The notes under the pieces: generated by a model
What the model saw: only the letters and a program-made list of their open reading frames with translations
The model's database searches: none
Told to the model about the DNA's origin: nothing
Position numbers and translations under genes: made by a program
Shown here: positions 45,369 to 54,429 of the stretch, one piece after another
Layout of the letters: every line of letters begins with the position of its first letter
Numbering within the stretch: the stretch's first letter is position 1
Assembly: GCA_903899015.1 (NCBI GenBank)
Contig: CAIUHP010000113.1
Location: forward strand, 1 to 64,000
Length of the DNA stretch: 64,000 bases
Origin: an uncultured Armatimonadota bacterium
GTDB taxonomy: Bacteria; Armatimonadota; Fimbriimonadia; Fimbriimonadales; Fimbriimonadaceae
Direction of reading: 5' to 3'

Positions 45369-45986
45369 TTATCGCTGCCGTTGTCTAAGTCGGGTCCAGG
45401 GTTCAAGTGCCCGTCCTAGTGCAATTTGAACGGCTCGTTGCTCACGGGGAGTTGCCGGACCACCACTCACGGTTGTCACCAACGGCGTTACCAACACGGA
45501 AAGAACAACCTTGAGCGCCTGTTCTTTCTCATCGCTTCTACCCTCGACACCCCGCTTCTGAAACGTCACCGATCGTGTCCGGTCGTCGTAAACATAAACG
45601 TCAACAGATGCCGTTGAGATCGTTTTGGGACCAGCACCGACCCAGATGCTCCTGGTGTGCCAGTTTGTGTTTCCAAAAATAATGATGTTTGCGTGTACCG
45701 CAGCTGCAAAGCGAGCTAGGTCCGACTTTATCGGCAAGCCTTTTCTAAGCGCCACTGCTGGCACAAGTGAATTGAACTTACGCTTGACCGCCTCATGCGG
45801 CAGAACCGTATATCCGCTGTGCTCCGCAATCTTCCTCACGGTTTCAAAGACCATCTCTCGCGATGTGACGTTTCCATCTTTGAAATCCCAGGGATAAACC
45901 GCGATCTTATTGGAGTATTGAGCAAAACAAATCGAACTTGCCAATCCTAGAAACGATGCTGCCAGAGTCAAAGTAATTTTCTTCAT
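45369..45986 (-). CDS. Exported protein of unknown function
   Basis: Signal peptide (LTLAASFLGLASSICFA) followed by a 185-residue alpha/beta domain: IAVYPWDFKDGN at the mature N-terminus, HSGYTVLPHEAVKRK, ARFAAAVHANIIIFGNTNWHTR and SVDVYVYDDRTR. The order of strand, helix and a nucleotide-free pocket resembles small periplasmic proteins that sense or assemble lipoproteins (CsgG/TolB-like), but I cannot name the family. Stop lies five bases from the inverted-repeat element. Confidence 0.65.
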   Translation of the reverse strand: MKKITLTLAASFLGLASSICFAQYSNKIAVYPWDFKDGNVTSREMVFETVRKIAEHSGYTVLPHEAVKRKFNSLVPAVALRKGLPIKSDLARFAAAVHANIIIFGNTNWHTRSIWVGAGPKTISTASVDVYVYDDRTRSVTFQKRGVEGRSDEKEQALKVVLSVLVTPLVTTVSGGPATPREQRAVQIALGRALEPWTRLRQRQR

Positions 45987-46150
45987 AGCTTTCTTTACCG
46001 TCCACTTCCACGATCAAGATACAACAAGATTTTACGCTTCAAAGCTCTTAGATTGTTTCAGCCCAATCGTTTACATGTTCGAAAGCCCCATATGTTCTGG
46101 ACCTAAATGGAATGAGACTGGAGTGGGCCAGAAGCTGACATACACCAAAG

Positions 46151-46177
46151 AAAAGGGACCCCATTTCGAGGTCCCTT
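46151..46177 (-). terminator. Intrinsic terminator after the small lipoprotein gene
   Basis: aagggacc (46153-46160) pairs with ggtccctt (46170-46177); the minus-strand stem is followed by tttctttgg. It ends the lacI-pseudopilin-lipoprotein unit. Confidence 0.8.
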
Positions 46178-46198
46178 CTAAATACAATCTACCGATAC

Positions 46199-46498
46199 TT
46201 ATCGTGTAGGAACATTGCTTGCCTCAGTCTTTCCAGCTTTAGCTTTTATATCGTCGCCCGGCATCGCAACAGCCGGACCGCCCATCTTGGCTTTCATCAT
46301 CGCCTTAGTCTCAGGCGTGATATTGGGCATCGCATCGATTGCGGCTTGCCGCTTCGCATCAGCCGCAGCGCCCTCTGCCGCCGTTGGGTTACGATTCTCT
46401 TCCCCACTGCATCCAACAACTAAAAGAGCGACACTCGCCATCATGACGAGACCGCAACACGTGAGGTTAAGTGGCCACTCAACAGATACCAATTTCAT
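46199..46498 (-). CDS. Small lipoprotein of unknown function
   Basis: From ATG 46498, preceded by GGAGAAAACG. Lipobox LLVVGC with cysteine at about residue 29, then a mature part of about 70 residues rich in Ala, Glu, Lys and Pro (ITPETKAMMKAKMGGPA). The ORF track start at 46690 would overlap the pseudopilin gene's coding region. It is the third gene of the unit with the LacI regulator and the pseudopilin, about 120 bases after the pseudopilin stop. Small lipoproteins next to DUF1559-type pseudopilins are frequent in these phyla, which hints at a shared surface or secretion role. Confidence 0.8.
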   Translation of the reverse strand: MKLVSVEWPLNLTCCGLVMMASVALLVVGCSGEENRNPTAAEGAAADAKRQAAIDAMPNITPETKAMMKAKMGGPAVAMPGDDIKAKAGKTEASNVPTR

Positions 46499-46619
46499 CG
46501 TTTTCTCCAATCCTCTGAACGAATTTATCAAGTTAGGTTCGCCTAACAGTCTTGTGGGGACGGAGGAGAGCAACTCTCCACCGTCCCCCAAGAAACTCAA
46601 CGAGCCCTTTGGTTTGCCC

Positions 46620-47531
46620 TTAGAATGGCTCTTGTGGGTAGTACCAGCCATAAGTCCAGCTGTTGCTGGTAATGCCTGACCGTTGAACATAAATGTTCTT
46701 AAACCACTTCAATCCGCCTTTTGTGACCGACTTCACGTGCCCATCGCTGTAGGCAAAATTCGCATTACCGTTGTAGCGATATCGAGGGTGGGCTGCGCAC
46801 TCCCATTTTCCATCAGATGCACTGTTGCAATCCGTGTCAAACCAAGGAGTATACAGAGCCCATGATGGGTCCTGAGACCGGTCACCATCTCGATTGACAG
46901 TCGCAGCATTGCCTGGCGTTGTTGCGATCGAATCGATGTACTGGAACTGCCAATCCACGAACCAAGGGTATTGCCACCCAGCCGCTGACGAGTTTAGTCC
47001 TTTCTCAGCCATGATGATCTTGTCGGCAGGTTGATCGACTTCGGACGAAGTCATGGAAGGCAGAACCTGTCCGTTACCATCAAACCAGGATTCGCCGCCG
47101 TTATAGTTGGCTGAGCAGATCAGTCGATTGACTCCGAAGTAGTAACCTTCCTTTGAAACGTCGGTCTGGCTGACCTGGGGACCAGCCGGATCCTTGAAGA
47201 TTCCGTCTTTTCCGGTGGAGACTTTATTGCCTGAAACAGGATCGGTAAGTTGGTCGCCATTCTTCACGTAAGGGAAAATGTTCGTCGTCCAAGTGATATG
47301 GGGCGTTGCAGATGACCAACCGTCCCCGTATTCGGACATTGGGAACATGTCGTCTGAATCTCCCGAATACATTAGCAAGCCAAGATTTGCCTGCTTCATG
47401 TTGCTCAGACATTGCGTCTTCTTCGCGGCCATTTTAGCTTGGGCAAATACAGGGAAAAGGATCGCCGCCAAAATAGCGATGATCGCGATAACAACAAGTA
47501 GCTCGATGAGCGTGAAAGCTTTACGGTTCAT
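46620..47531 (-). CDS. DUF1559-type pseudopilin (prepilin-like N-methylation motif)
   Basis: Starts ATG 47531 behind GAGGAA; the track start at 47579 lies in the LacI gene. N-terminus RKAFTLIELLVVIAIIAILAAIL is the type IV pilin/pseudopilin helix with the glutamate at +5 and cleavage before phenylalanine (preceded by Ala and not Gly). Then a globular domain with AKKTQCLSNMKQANLGLLMY and a C-terminal FAYSDGHVKSVTKGG, as in H-x9-DG pseudopilins. 304 residues; inner-membrane anchored or assembled into a secretion pseudopilus. ATG overlaps the lacI stop by 11 bases, so translation is coupled. Confidence 0.9.
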   Translation of the reverse strand: MNRKAFTLIELLVVIAIIAILAAILFPVFAQAKMAAKKTQCLSNMKQANLGLLMYSGDSDDMFPMSEYGDGWSSATPHITWTTNIFPYVKNGDQLTDPVSGNKVSTGKDGIFKDPAGPQVSQTDVSKEGYYFGVNRLICSANYNGGESWFDGNGQVLPSMTSSEVDQPADKIIMAEKGLNSSAAGWQYPWFVDWQFQYIDSIATTPGNAATVNRDGDRSQDPSWALYTPWFDTDCNSASDGKWECAAHPRYRYNGNANFAYSDGHVKSVTKGGLKWFKNIYVQRSGITSNSWTYGWYYPQEPF

Positions 47532-48585
47532 TTGATTCCTCAGCATTGAGATAGATTGCAGTCGATCCCCGCACATCAAAAGTGCAAGGGAATATCTTCG
47601 AAAATTGGCCAGAATCCCGGCCCGAGATTAAATCGAGTAACGCTTGAGTAGCAAAGGCAGCCATCTCTCGAATGGGCTGCCGTACCGCGGTCAAGCGCGG
47701 CGTAGTTGTTTCGCAGTAGAGGGTTGAGTCAAATCCAACGACGCTCATTTGAGCTGGCACTTCTATGCCTGACTCCGAAAGCCTTTGTAACAATCGATCG
47801 GCAACGCTCTCCGTCCAGCCGACCGCGGCAGTGCAGTTATTCGCCTGAAGGTAAGCAGGAACACTGTCTAAAAACCACTGAGATTCTGTGACGAAAGGCG
47901 TGCCACCTCTCTTCTTAATCGCCGCTTCGTAGCCTCCGAGCCGCGCAATGCAGTCAGGAGTGTTTCGCTCTTCCCATTCGTGAACGAAAGCAATGTTTCG
48001 ATGTCCGAGGTCCCACAAGTGAGCGACCGCTAACTCCATTCCACCTTCATTGTCACAATTCACGTAAACCACATCTGAACCTGGCTCAGGTGCGGCTGCA
48101 TTGAGTGCTACGATCGGTATGGGGGTTTTGCGAATGAGGTTGATGGTCTCTTCGTCGCGGGCCAACTTGCACCAGATCACCCCGTCCATTTGGCCATCGC
48201 CTAGCGACCCAATCACATTATCGTGGTCCACCTCAGCCAGAACACTCAGGCGATATCCATTTTTGAAAAGTACGGAGGATACGCCGTCCAGCAAGTAGGT
48301 GATATAAAGCGGTCCGTCACTTAGGCCCTTGAGGTTCTCAAATAAAACTCCGATGGTATGCGACTTACTCATGCGAAGGTTGCGGGCAACCGCATTCACG
48401 CGGTAGTTCATTCGCTCAGCAACTGCACGGATCTGCTCGGCGCGAACTTCACTGACACGCACACTGCTTCCGCCGCCATGTAGGACACGAGAAACCGCCG
48501 CTGTTGATACATTGGCGGCCTCCGCAACATCTTTTAATGTTACGGGTCGGCTCGGGCGCTCTAGTTTTGACTTATCTACTGCCAT
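47521..48585 (-). CDS. LacI family transcriptional regulator
   Basis: N-terminal helix-turn-helix VTLKDVAEAANVSTAAVSRVL with the hinge NYRVNAVARNLR, then a periplasmic-binding-type sugar domain (IGVLFENLKGLSDGPLYITYLLDGV, DGVIWCKLA, VYVNCDNEGGMELAVAHLWDLGHRNIAFVHE, VVGFDST). 354 residues. It probably represses its own promoter: a 28-bp palindrome begins at the predicted transcription start. Its stop overlaps the pseudopilin start. The inducer is probably a sugar or sugar phosphate but cannot be named. Confidence 0.95.
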   Translation of the reverse strand: MAVDKSKLERPSRPVTLKDVAEAANVSTAAVSRVLHGGGSSVRVSEVRAEQIRAVAERMNYRVNAVARNLRMSKSHTIGVLFENLKGLSDGPLYITYLLDGVSSVLFKNGYRLSVLAEVDHDNVIGSLGDGQMDGVIWCKLARDEETINLIRKTPIPIVALNAAAPEPGSDVVYVNCDNEGGMELAVAHLWDLGHRNIAFVHEWEERNTPDCIARLGGYEAAIKKRGGTPFVTESQWFLDSVPAYLQANNCTAAVGWTESVADRLLQRLSESGIEVPAQMSVVGFDSTLYCETTTPRLTAVRQPIREMAAFATQALLDLISGRDSGQFSKIFPCTFDVRGSTAIYLNAEESNEP

Positions 48586-48646
48586 GTGCGGTTGAACTTC
48601 TCTGTTCGCTTGCGTCGAGTGACCACTACTTAGTGAAACACTATTC

Positions 48647-48674
48647 GATTAATCCTTAGGTTTAAGGATTAATC
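48647..48674. promoter_or_regulatory. 28-bp palindromic candidate LacI-type operator
   Basis: gattaatcctta (48647-48658) and taaggattaatc (48663-48674) are exact inverted copies around ggtt. It lies immediately downstream of the promoter below, from about +1 to +28 of the lacI transcript. Its position is what a self-repressing operator would require; binding by this LacI is inferred. The half-sites differ from the common LacI CG-centred core. Confidence 0.65.
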
Positions 48675-48681
48675 ATCAATG

Positions 48682-48710
48682 ATTATACGATCAATCAAGC
48701 GAAATCGTAA
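48682..48710 (-). promoter_or_regulatory. Sigma70-like promoter of lacI
   Basis: Minus strand: TTACGA (48710-48705) and TATAAT (48687-48682), 17 bases apart, with a predicted start near 48675 and a 90-base leader. Confidence 0.7.
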
Positions 48711-49041
48711 GGCAAATATTGACGAATTTTTATTCGAATTCGGAAGTAATGCGTTCCTCGGAGGCAAATTCAAGCCGGTGTCCGAGGAATAAAAGCGAAA
48801 AATATGCCCTTATGACCTGATCTGATCGGTAACGAGTCGGCATAAAACTGTCATAGCAATTCAACTTCTTCTAGCTAAGGGCTCCAATAAGTTGGCTCAG
48901 ATCTCGTTAGCCGTGTTGGCATATGAATATTGCTACGCAATGCTTGGCCACGAAACTACCGGGTATGTAATACCGCATCAACACTTCCTGAACGAATCAC
49001 AAAGCGCGGCACGAGAGTCGAAGCCGCACTGCCGCGCGCAC
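48711..49041. other. Non-coding gap between the LacI unit and the kelch gene
   Basis: About 330 bases with no ORF of note and no RNA gene recognised. It contains short imperfect inverted repeats (tcggaggca...gtccgagga near 48757-48790) and a GC-rich patch near 49010-49035. Nothing else seen. Confidence 0.5.
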
Positions 49042-49079
49042 AAAAACAGAGAGGATCACCCATCAAGGTGATCCTCTCT
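49042..49079 (-). terminator. Intrinsic terminator after the kelch gene
   Basis: agagaggatcacc (49048-49060) pairs with ggtgatcctctct (49067-49079) around catcaa; on the minus strand ttttt follows after one base. It lies 19 bases past the stop. Confidence 0.9.
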
Positions 49080-49097
49080 AATTGTTATGTTTCCTGA

Positions 49098-50969
49098 CTA
49101 GGCGTTGATCTGGATGACGTCTGCACTGAGTACAAACGGAGCCGTAGTCAAGCGAGGAGGAACAATCGCTCGTAGGATGGCTTTTACTGAATTGCCAGGA
49201 CCTACGAATCGAGTGGCTGCAAGGGTCGGGCTTCCCGTCAGACCTGCTTGGGCTGTGCTGAAGTTAGCTGCGTTTACCATGACCCACGTCCTACCGACGA
49301 AATCATAGAGGTACAGCTGACCAGTCACGCCTGCCATCGCTGAACCAGACGCTGTTGCGGTGATGGAGCTAATGGCACTATTCGCAAGAACGAAGTCGGC
49401 TTCGATTGAGACCGTTTGGCCAGCGGGAGTCAGAACGGACTTCGCTTTGTAAACTTTACTGTCTGCGATGGCGATATCGGTAACCGCACCGCTAACATAA
49501 GTGCCTTGATAGACCGAGACTGAAGATGCAGCCAACGGAGGTCCGACTGTAATAGTTACTGGCTTAGAAGCAAGTCCATTGCAGACAACTTCGATGATGC
49601 TCTTTCCAGTCTCGATTGACTTTGGAACTTGGAAGTTCGTCGAAACAACCTTTGAGCCAGTTTGAACGGCGTAAGTGCTTGGATTGAACGCTCGGCAATA
49701 GACAACCGTGCCGGACTTGGCATTGGTGATCCTAACCTGAGCATAGTTCGTGTAGTTCTGTTGGTCGTCTCCGTAAGCAGAAGCACCGGACATACCATTG
49801 AACTGCAAACCTGAGATAGCGTAAGAGGAACCAGGTACAACCGTCGAAGGCGATGCCGTGATTGATGGGTACCAAGATGGATCTGGGGTTCCCTTCGAAG
49901 TGTACAGGTACATGCTTGGGCTCTGATTCGTGTAGAGCAATTCACCTGTAGGCAACGTCAAGAAGTTACCGGTGAAGGAAGTGTCACCTGATGAAGTCGG
50001 AAGTCCGACAACCTGATTCAACTTCGTTCCATCCCACTCGAAGAAGACAACTCCGCTCTGCGCGAAGCCAGGGCTGGTTGCACAAATGACGTTACCGCTC
50101 GGCAGAAGACAGGCAGGAGCGTCTGCGCAGTCCAACTGACCAGCAGTTATAGATGGGAAGTCAGGTGCGGCTGACCAAGTGCCTGTCTTGGTGTTGTAAA
50201 CCGAGTTGTGCTGAGAACCACCGAAGCAGATAACCGTTCCATCTGGTCGCAAAACCATTGGACCGATTTCTTCGGTCTTGTCTTGAACGAGGTTATTGAT
50301 CGTGCTTCCACCCGCTCCCCACTGGAGCGTGGTCGAATTGAAAATTTCTGAGTTTGGCGTCTTCACTGCGTCGACAGTCAAAACATTGCCGTTTGGCAAC
50401 AATACCAATCCTTCTTCATCATTACCGTCGGCTTTACCGTTCGTAAAGGGCTGACCAAATGTGCTGGTTGCAGGATCGAAAATGACGCACTGATTAGATA
50501 GCGGATCCGCAATCAAAAGCTTGCCCTGCGGCAACATGATGCTGCCGGTGTCTCCCATCTGAGTCCATGCGGCGGGCGCGGTTAGCTGGGACCAAGTATC
50601 TCGCACCGGATCGTACATGTAACCGAGGTTCTGCCAATTGTTGTTGCCGAAGTTATACTCGCCGCCCATCGTGAAGACACGACCATCGGGGAGTACAGAA
50701 GATGCGTAGTAGAGAGGTCCGTAGCCAGGAGTCTTTGCTAATTGCTTCCAGGTTCCGTTTGAATAGCTTCCCTTCTTGTCGGGGGTTAATTTCCACCAAA
50801 CGTCGTTGTCTCCGTCTTGAACCATAACGGTGCCGTCAGTGAGAAGGGTCGGGTTGTACGCCGAGATGCTTGGCGTATTGTTGAGCGGGGTCCACGTTTG
50901 AGAAAACGCTGCCGCAGACATCAAGGTGAGACATGAGACTATCAGTCCGGCACTTATATTACGATTCAA
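49098..50969 (-). CDS. Secreted kelch/galactose-oxidase-like protein
   Basis: Signal peptide (LIVSCLTLMSAAAFSQ), then a beta-propeller of kelch-type repeats (about residues 25-370; FTMGGEYNFGNNNWQNLGYMY, LIADPLSNQCVIFDPATSTF, VICFGGSQHNSVYNTKTGTW), then a galactose-oxidase-type C-terminal beta domain (SYAISGLQFNGMSGASAYGDD, RAFNPSTYAVQTGS) and an extra 120-residue beta module. Copper-ligand Tyr/His pairs are not obvious, so it may be structural or binding, not an oxidase. 623 residues. Start is TTG 50969: GGAGG stands seven bases before it. Own promoter and terminator. Confidence 0.85.
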   Translation of the reverse strand: MNRNISAGLIVSCLTLMSAAAFSQTWTPLNNTPSISAYNPTLLTDGTVMVQDGDNDVWWKLTPDKKGSYSNGTWKQLAKTPGYGPLYYASSVLPDGRVFTMGGEYNFGNNNWQNLGYMYDPVRDTWSQLTAPAAWTQMGDTGSIMLPQGKLLIADPLSNQCVIFDPATSTFGQPFTNGKADGNDEEGLVLLPNGNVLTVDAVKTPNSEIFNSTTLQWGAGGSTINNLVQDKTEEIGPMVLRPDGTVICFGGSQHNSVYNTKTGTWSAAPDFPSITAGQLDCADAPACLLPSGNVICATSPGFAQSGVVFFEWDGTKLNQVVGLPTSSGDTSFTGNFLTLPTGELLYTNQSPSMYLYTSKGTPDPSWYPSITASPSTVVPGSSYAISGLQFNGMSGASAYGDDQQNYTNYAQVRITNAKSGTVVYCRAFNPSTYAVQTGSKVVSTNFQVPKSIETGKSIIEVVCNGLASKPVTITVGPPLAASSVSVYQGTYVSGAVTDIAIADSKVYKAKSVLTPAGQTVSIEADFVLANSAISSITATASGSAMAGVTGQLYLYDFVGRTWVMVNAANFSTAQAGLTGSPTLAATRFVGPGNSVKAILRAIVPPRLTTAPFVLSADVIQINA

Positions 50970-50998
50970 TTACGATCCTCCATAAACACTTGGCACAA

Positions 50999-51028
50999 TT
51001 TATAATTTCGAGGGAAAGACGGGAGCAA
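50999..51028 (-). promoter_or_regulatory. Candidate promoter of the kelch gene
   Basis: Minus strand: TTGCTC (51028-51023) and TATAAA (51004-50999) are 18 bases apart, placing the start 25-30 bases before the TTG start codon. Confidence 0.45.
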
Positions 51029-51196
51029 CCTAAAATGGTCGAGCCATATAATACGATAATTCACTCTATGCGGGTGTTAGAATTCCTTCAAGACGATCGC
51101 CCAGCAAAACTACTGGCAACATACTCGTGCCATAAAGGGCCCTAACATCACAGATTAACGACTCAAATTACTGAAAATTCGTTCGCCGCATTAGTT

Positions 51197-51442
51197 TCAT
51201 TGAGAAGCTTCGACGACAAGTTTTACAAATCTTCCGTGAGATGGAGAAATAATGTCACCGGGATAGAGTTTGCGACCCCGTCGAATCTCCACTTCGTCGT
51301 TTACCAAGACCACGCCCGTGCTCAAGACATCCCTTACATGAGCACCTGATTCGACGAGCCCCAGCGCTTTAATTAGCTGCCCGAGCGTAATCATTTCACT
51401 CCACAGGAAGAATAATTCGGTGCTGTGATCGTATGTGCTCAT
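51197..51442 (-). CDS. S4-domain RNA-binding protein (YaaA-like)
   Basis: 81 residues, essentially one S4 fold: ITLGQLIKALGLVESGAH, VLVNDEVEIRRGRKLYPGDII. This matches the YaaA/S4-like family, which binds structured RNA and is often near dnaA/recF in other genomes, though not here. A second start, ATG 51394, has GGAG four bases before it and gives 65 residues; the longer start keeps a family-like N-terminal extension, so I leave it open. The divergent short plus-strand ORF at 51433 is unsupported. Confidence 0.85.
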   Translation of the reverse strand: MSTYDHSTELFFLWSEMITLGQLIKALGLVESGAHVRDVLSTGVVLVNDEVEIRRGRKLYPGDIISPSHGRFVKLVVEASQ

Positions 51443-51733
51443 TGGCGAAAATTCCAGATATATTCATTTTGACTAACTTGGAGGGCGATACATTCAAATC
51501 AACACTTGTCGAAGCACCGCCTGATTTTATAGACGCAGACACAAAAACTGTCCTCCTAACGTGTGCCCATATGTGGGTGACTCGTAAGTTCGAAAATTGG
51601 ACCGTACACTCAATGCGCAGAGATGGCAGTTTGAGAATAGATAAAGGATCGATGGTTTGTTTCTGAAATGCCGGTTCACCAAATAGAGTTGATTCCGTTC
51701 AGAATAAAGACCCCGTAACTACTTGGATCGAAA

Positions 51734-54382
51734 TTGACAGATTCACACCGGTTTATATACAACGAGGGCTACGAATGGCTCACAAACTCCGATGCGGTCG
51801 AAACGTTTGTTAGCCGTCTCACGTCGCCGATTGGTACGTCATCCGATATAACCTTTGATCAAGCAATGCAGGCTCTGATAGCTGCTCAAGAATCAAAAAA
51901 TGAGATTGCAGAGGCCGTATTACGACGCGGTTTGTGCGAATGGCTCCGGGAGTCGGGAAAGCTCATCGAAGCCATTGATTACGGTCAAATTGCCCTCGAA
52001 ATCTTTGACAAGCATTCAGCCTTTGTAGAAAAGACGCGCGTACTTCTCAGTCTTGCCGGGTGCCGGATTCACATTGGAGACCAAGCGGGGGCATTCGCGC
52101 ACCTTGCGGAAGCAGAAAGTATTGCTCGAACCTATGGTCCAAGATCCCAACTCGCCCAAGTCTTAGTTTCCATGGGCGCCTACTATGGGAGAGTTAAGGC
52201 GGCAGAAAAATCCCTCGAATACTCGCTCCTGGTGGAAGAAGAATTTTCTGACACCCTCCAGACTGCAAAGCGAATCAACATCCTCAACAATATCGGCGGT
52301 AGCTTAAACGACCTACAGCGCTTTGACGAAGCTCTGCCATACATTGAAAAAGGTCTCCAGTTAGTTGACCAAATTGACGACCTGCTACCAAAAGCTTTTC
52401 TCCTCGGAAACAAAGCTGTCGTTTTGAGCCGGGCAAAGAAAATTCAAGAGATAACGGACATCATCGGTCAAGTTGAATCTATCTCTCAGCGCACAGGAAA
52501 ACCATTTGTGTACGTAGCTCTCATGGAAGAGTTGGGAGTTTCCTATCTGAGTACGGGCTACTTAGATGACGCAATCGAATGCTTGATTCAAGGCAAGCGA
52601 TTGGCTGAGCAATATTCGTTTCGAACTCAATTACGCAATTCCAGCAAGCATCTCGCTCGCGCCTATGAGCTGTCTGGCGAACCCCAAAAGGCCCTCAAAG
52701 AGTTACATGATGCTTTGGAAATCGCGGAAGAATCGTTGAATCACGATGTCGATGTCGCGATTAAGAATGCTCTTTTACGACAGGATGCCGATTTCGCAAA
52801 ACGCCAATCTGAGTTGATGCGAGTTGCAAAGGAAGAGGCAGAAAGTGCCAGCCGAGCAAAGACAGAGTTTCTTGCCAACATAAGCCATGAAATCAGGACT
52901 CCTCTAAACGGTGTTCTTGGTATGACTTCACTTCTGTTAGACACCAACCTCTTGCCGGACCAACGGGAATATGCGAACTTGATTCGGGTGTCAGGAGATG
53001 CCCTACTTGGCGTAATCGGCAATGTGCTCGATATTTCAAAAATCGAAGCTGGCAAGTTAAGCTTCGAGAGCAAAGAACTCGATTTTATTGAACTCTGTGA
53101 CGATGTAATTTCAGCCCTGGCAGTTCGTGCTCATGAAAAAGATGTCGAACTTTCAGTTGTAGCGCCTCCCAACTTCCCTGCGATGGTGAAAGGAGACGGC
53201 AACCGCATTCGACAAATTCTCATCAACTTGATCGGTAATGCGACGAAATTTACGGAAGCCGGGGAAATTTCAGTCGAGCTTTCCTCAACTCAAGAAGCAG
53301 AAGACAAAATTCGGATTAATGTCCAAGTTACCGACACCGGAATAGGCATCCCTGAGCACCAACTTCAATCAATTTTCGAAAGCTTTACTCAAGCAGATGG
53401 TTCGACAAGTAGGCGATTTGGAGGATCAGGCTTAGGTTTAGCGATTAGCAAGAAGCTTGTTGAGATGATGGGTGGCACCATCGGTGTCACGAGTAAGGAG
53501 AACATTGGAAGTACATTTTGGTTTGAGATCCTCCTCGAAAAAGGTGTAAAACGATCGCGACACGTGTGGTTCCGAGATGCGTCCGATAAGCAGGTGGCGA
53601 TTGTCAGTTCCCGCCCTCGGACCATCGAAGTGCTTAGAAATGGACTCGATGGCATCGGAATTCAATTCGAGACATATCATGAAGTTGGCGAACTCAAAAA
53701 AGTTCCCGATTTGATCATTCTTGATCTTGCCACCCAAGAGTCAGAGTGGATTGAAACTATCCATCAAACCCGAGCACGGCTTGATAAATCTGATCTTCCG
53801 TTTATTGCTCTCACCATGATTGGCAGTAAGTACACGGAGCTATCGGGCAACGTTGCTCCCCACGTAACGCTTATGCTCAAACCCGTTCGCCGACGGAATC
53901 TCAGGTTGGCGGTTGGAGAGTTGCTCAACTTAAAATCCGTTCACTCCGGCCCCGAGCGGCGCAGCGAAAAACCATCTTTCCATCAACTCCGGGTCCTTGT
54001 GGCTGAGGACAATCTCGTCAATCAATTAGTGGCCGAAGCTTTATTAAAAGGTTTGGACTGCGAAGTAACGGTAGCCAATAATGGAGTAGAAGCCGTCGAA
54101 AAATTTAGAGATGAAATATACGATTTCGTCTTTATGGACTGCCAAATGCCAGTAATGGATGGATACCAAGCAACTATCAAGATGAGGCGGATGGAAGCTC
54201 TATCCAAACGTCGAATTCCAATCGTCGCGATGACAGCAAATGCTTCGGAAGCTGATCGTGATGCTTGCATCGCTTGCGGGATGGATGATTTCCTTCCAAA
54301 GCCAATTTCGGAAACCGACCTTATCGAATCTTTGCGGCGCAACCTTATGATTGGAACACTCATGAGATCGCGCATTCGATAG
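51734..54382 (+). CDS. Soluble hybrid sensor histidine kinase with TPR sensor
   Basis: 882 residues, no membrane helix. Residues about 55-340 are TPR-like repeats ([34 protein letters not shown]). The kinase core has H385 in [16 protein letters not shown]-box [12 protein letters not shown]1 DTGIGIPE and G2 [12 protein letters not shown] first receiver-like domain (about 610-735) keeps one aspartate (LIILDLA) but is divergent; a second at about 755-875 is canonical ([32 protein letters not shown]). It should phosphorylate a downstream partner or itself; no histidine phosphotransfer protein was seen. Start TTG 51734. The STN-like gene 47 bases downstream may be its partner. Confidence 0.93.
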   Translation: MTDSHRFIYNEGYEWLTNSDAVETFVSRLTSPIGTSSDITFDQAMQALIAAQESKNEIAEAVLRRGLCEWLRESGKLIEAIDYGQIALEIFDKHSAFVEKTRVLLSLAGCRIHIGDQAGAFAHLAEAESIARTYGPRSQLAQVLVSMGAYYGRVKAAEKSLEYSLLVEEEFSDTLQTAKRINILNNIGGSLNDLQRFDEALPYIEKGLQLVDQIDDLLPKAFLLGNKAVVLSRAKKIQEITDIIGQVESISQRTGKPFVYVALMEELGVSYLSTGYLDDAIECLIQGKRLAEQYSFRTQLRNSSKHLARAYELSGEPQKALKELHDALEIAEESLNHDVDVAIKNALLRQDADFAKRQSELMRVAKEEAESASRAKTEFLANISHEIRTPLNGVLGMTSLLLDTNLLPDQREYANLIRVSGDALLGVIGNVLDISKIEAGKLSFESKELDFIELCDDVISALAVRAHEKDVELSVVAPPNFPAMVKGDGNRIRQILINLIGNATKFTEAGEISVELSSTQEAEDKIRINVQVTDTGIGIPEHQLQSIFESFTQADGSTSRRFGGSGLGLAISKKLVEMMGGTIGVTSKENIGSTFWFEILLEKGVKRSRHVWFRDASDKQVAIVSSRPRTIEVLRNGLDGIGIQFETYHEVGELKKVPDLIILDLATQESEWIETIHQTRARLDKSDLPFIALTMIGSKYTELSGNVAPHVTLMLKPVRRRNLRLAVGELLNLKSVHSGPERRSEKPSFHQLRVLVAEDNLVNQLVAEALLKGLDCEVTVANNGVEAVEKFRDEIYDFVFMDCQMPVMDGYQATIKMRRMEALSKRRIPIVAMTANASEADRDACIACGMDDFLPKPISETDLIESLRRNLMIGTLMRSRIR

Positions 54383-54429
54383 AACGCCGGTGGACGCACT
54401 TATACAGCAAGTTCAACCGTCCATCATAG

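Noticed and set aside
51433-51666. Plus-strand ORF of 77 residues divergent from the S4-domain gene.
   Set aside because: No recognisable domain, no ribosome site, overlaps the S4 gene start, and lacks neighbours to support it.
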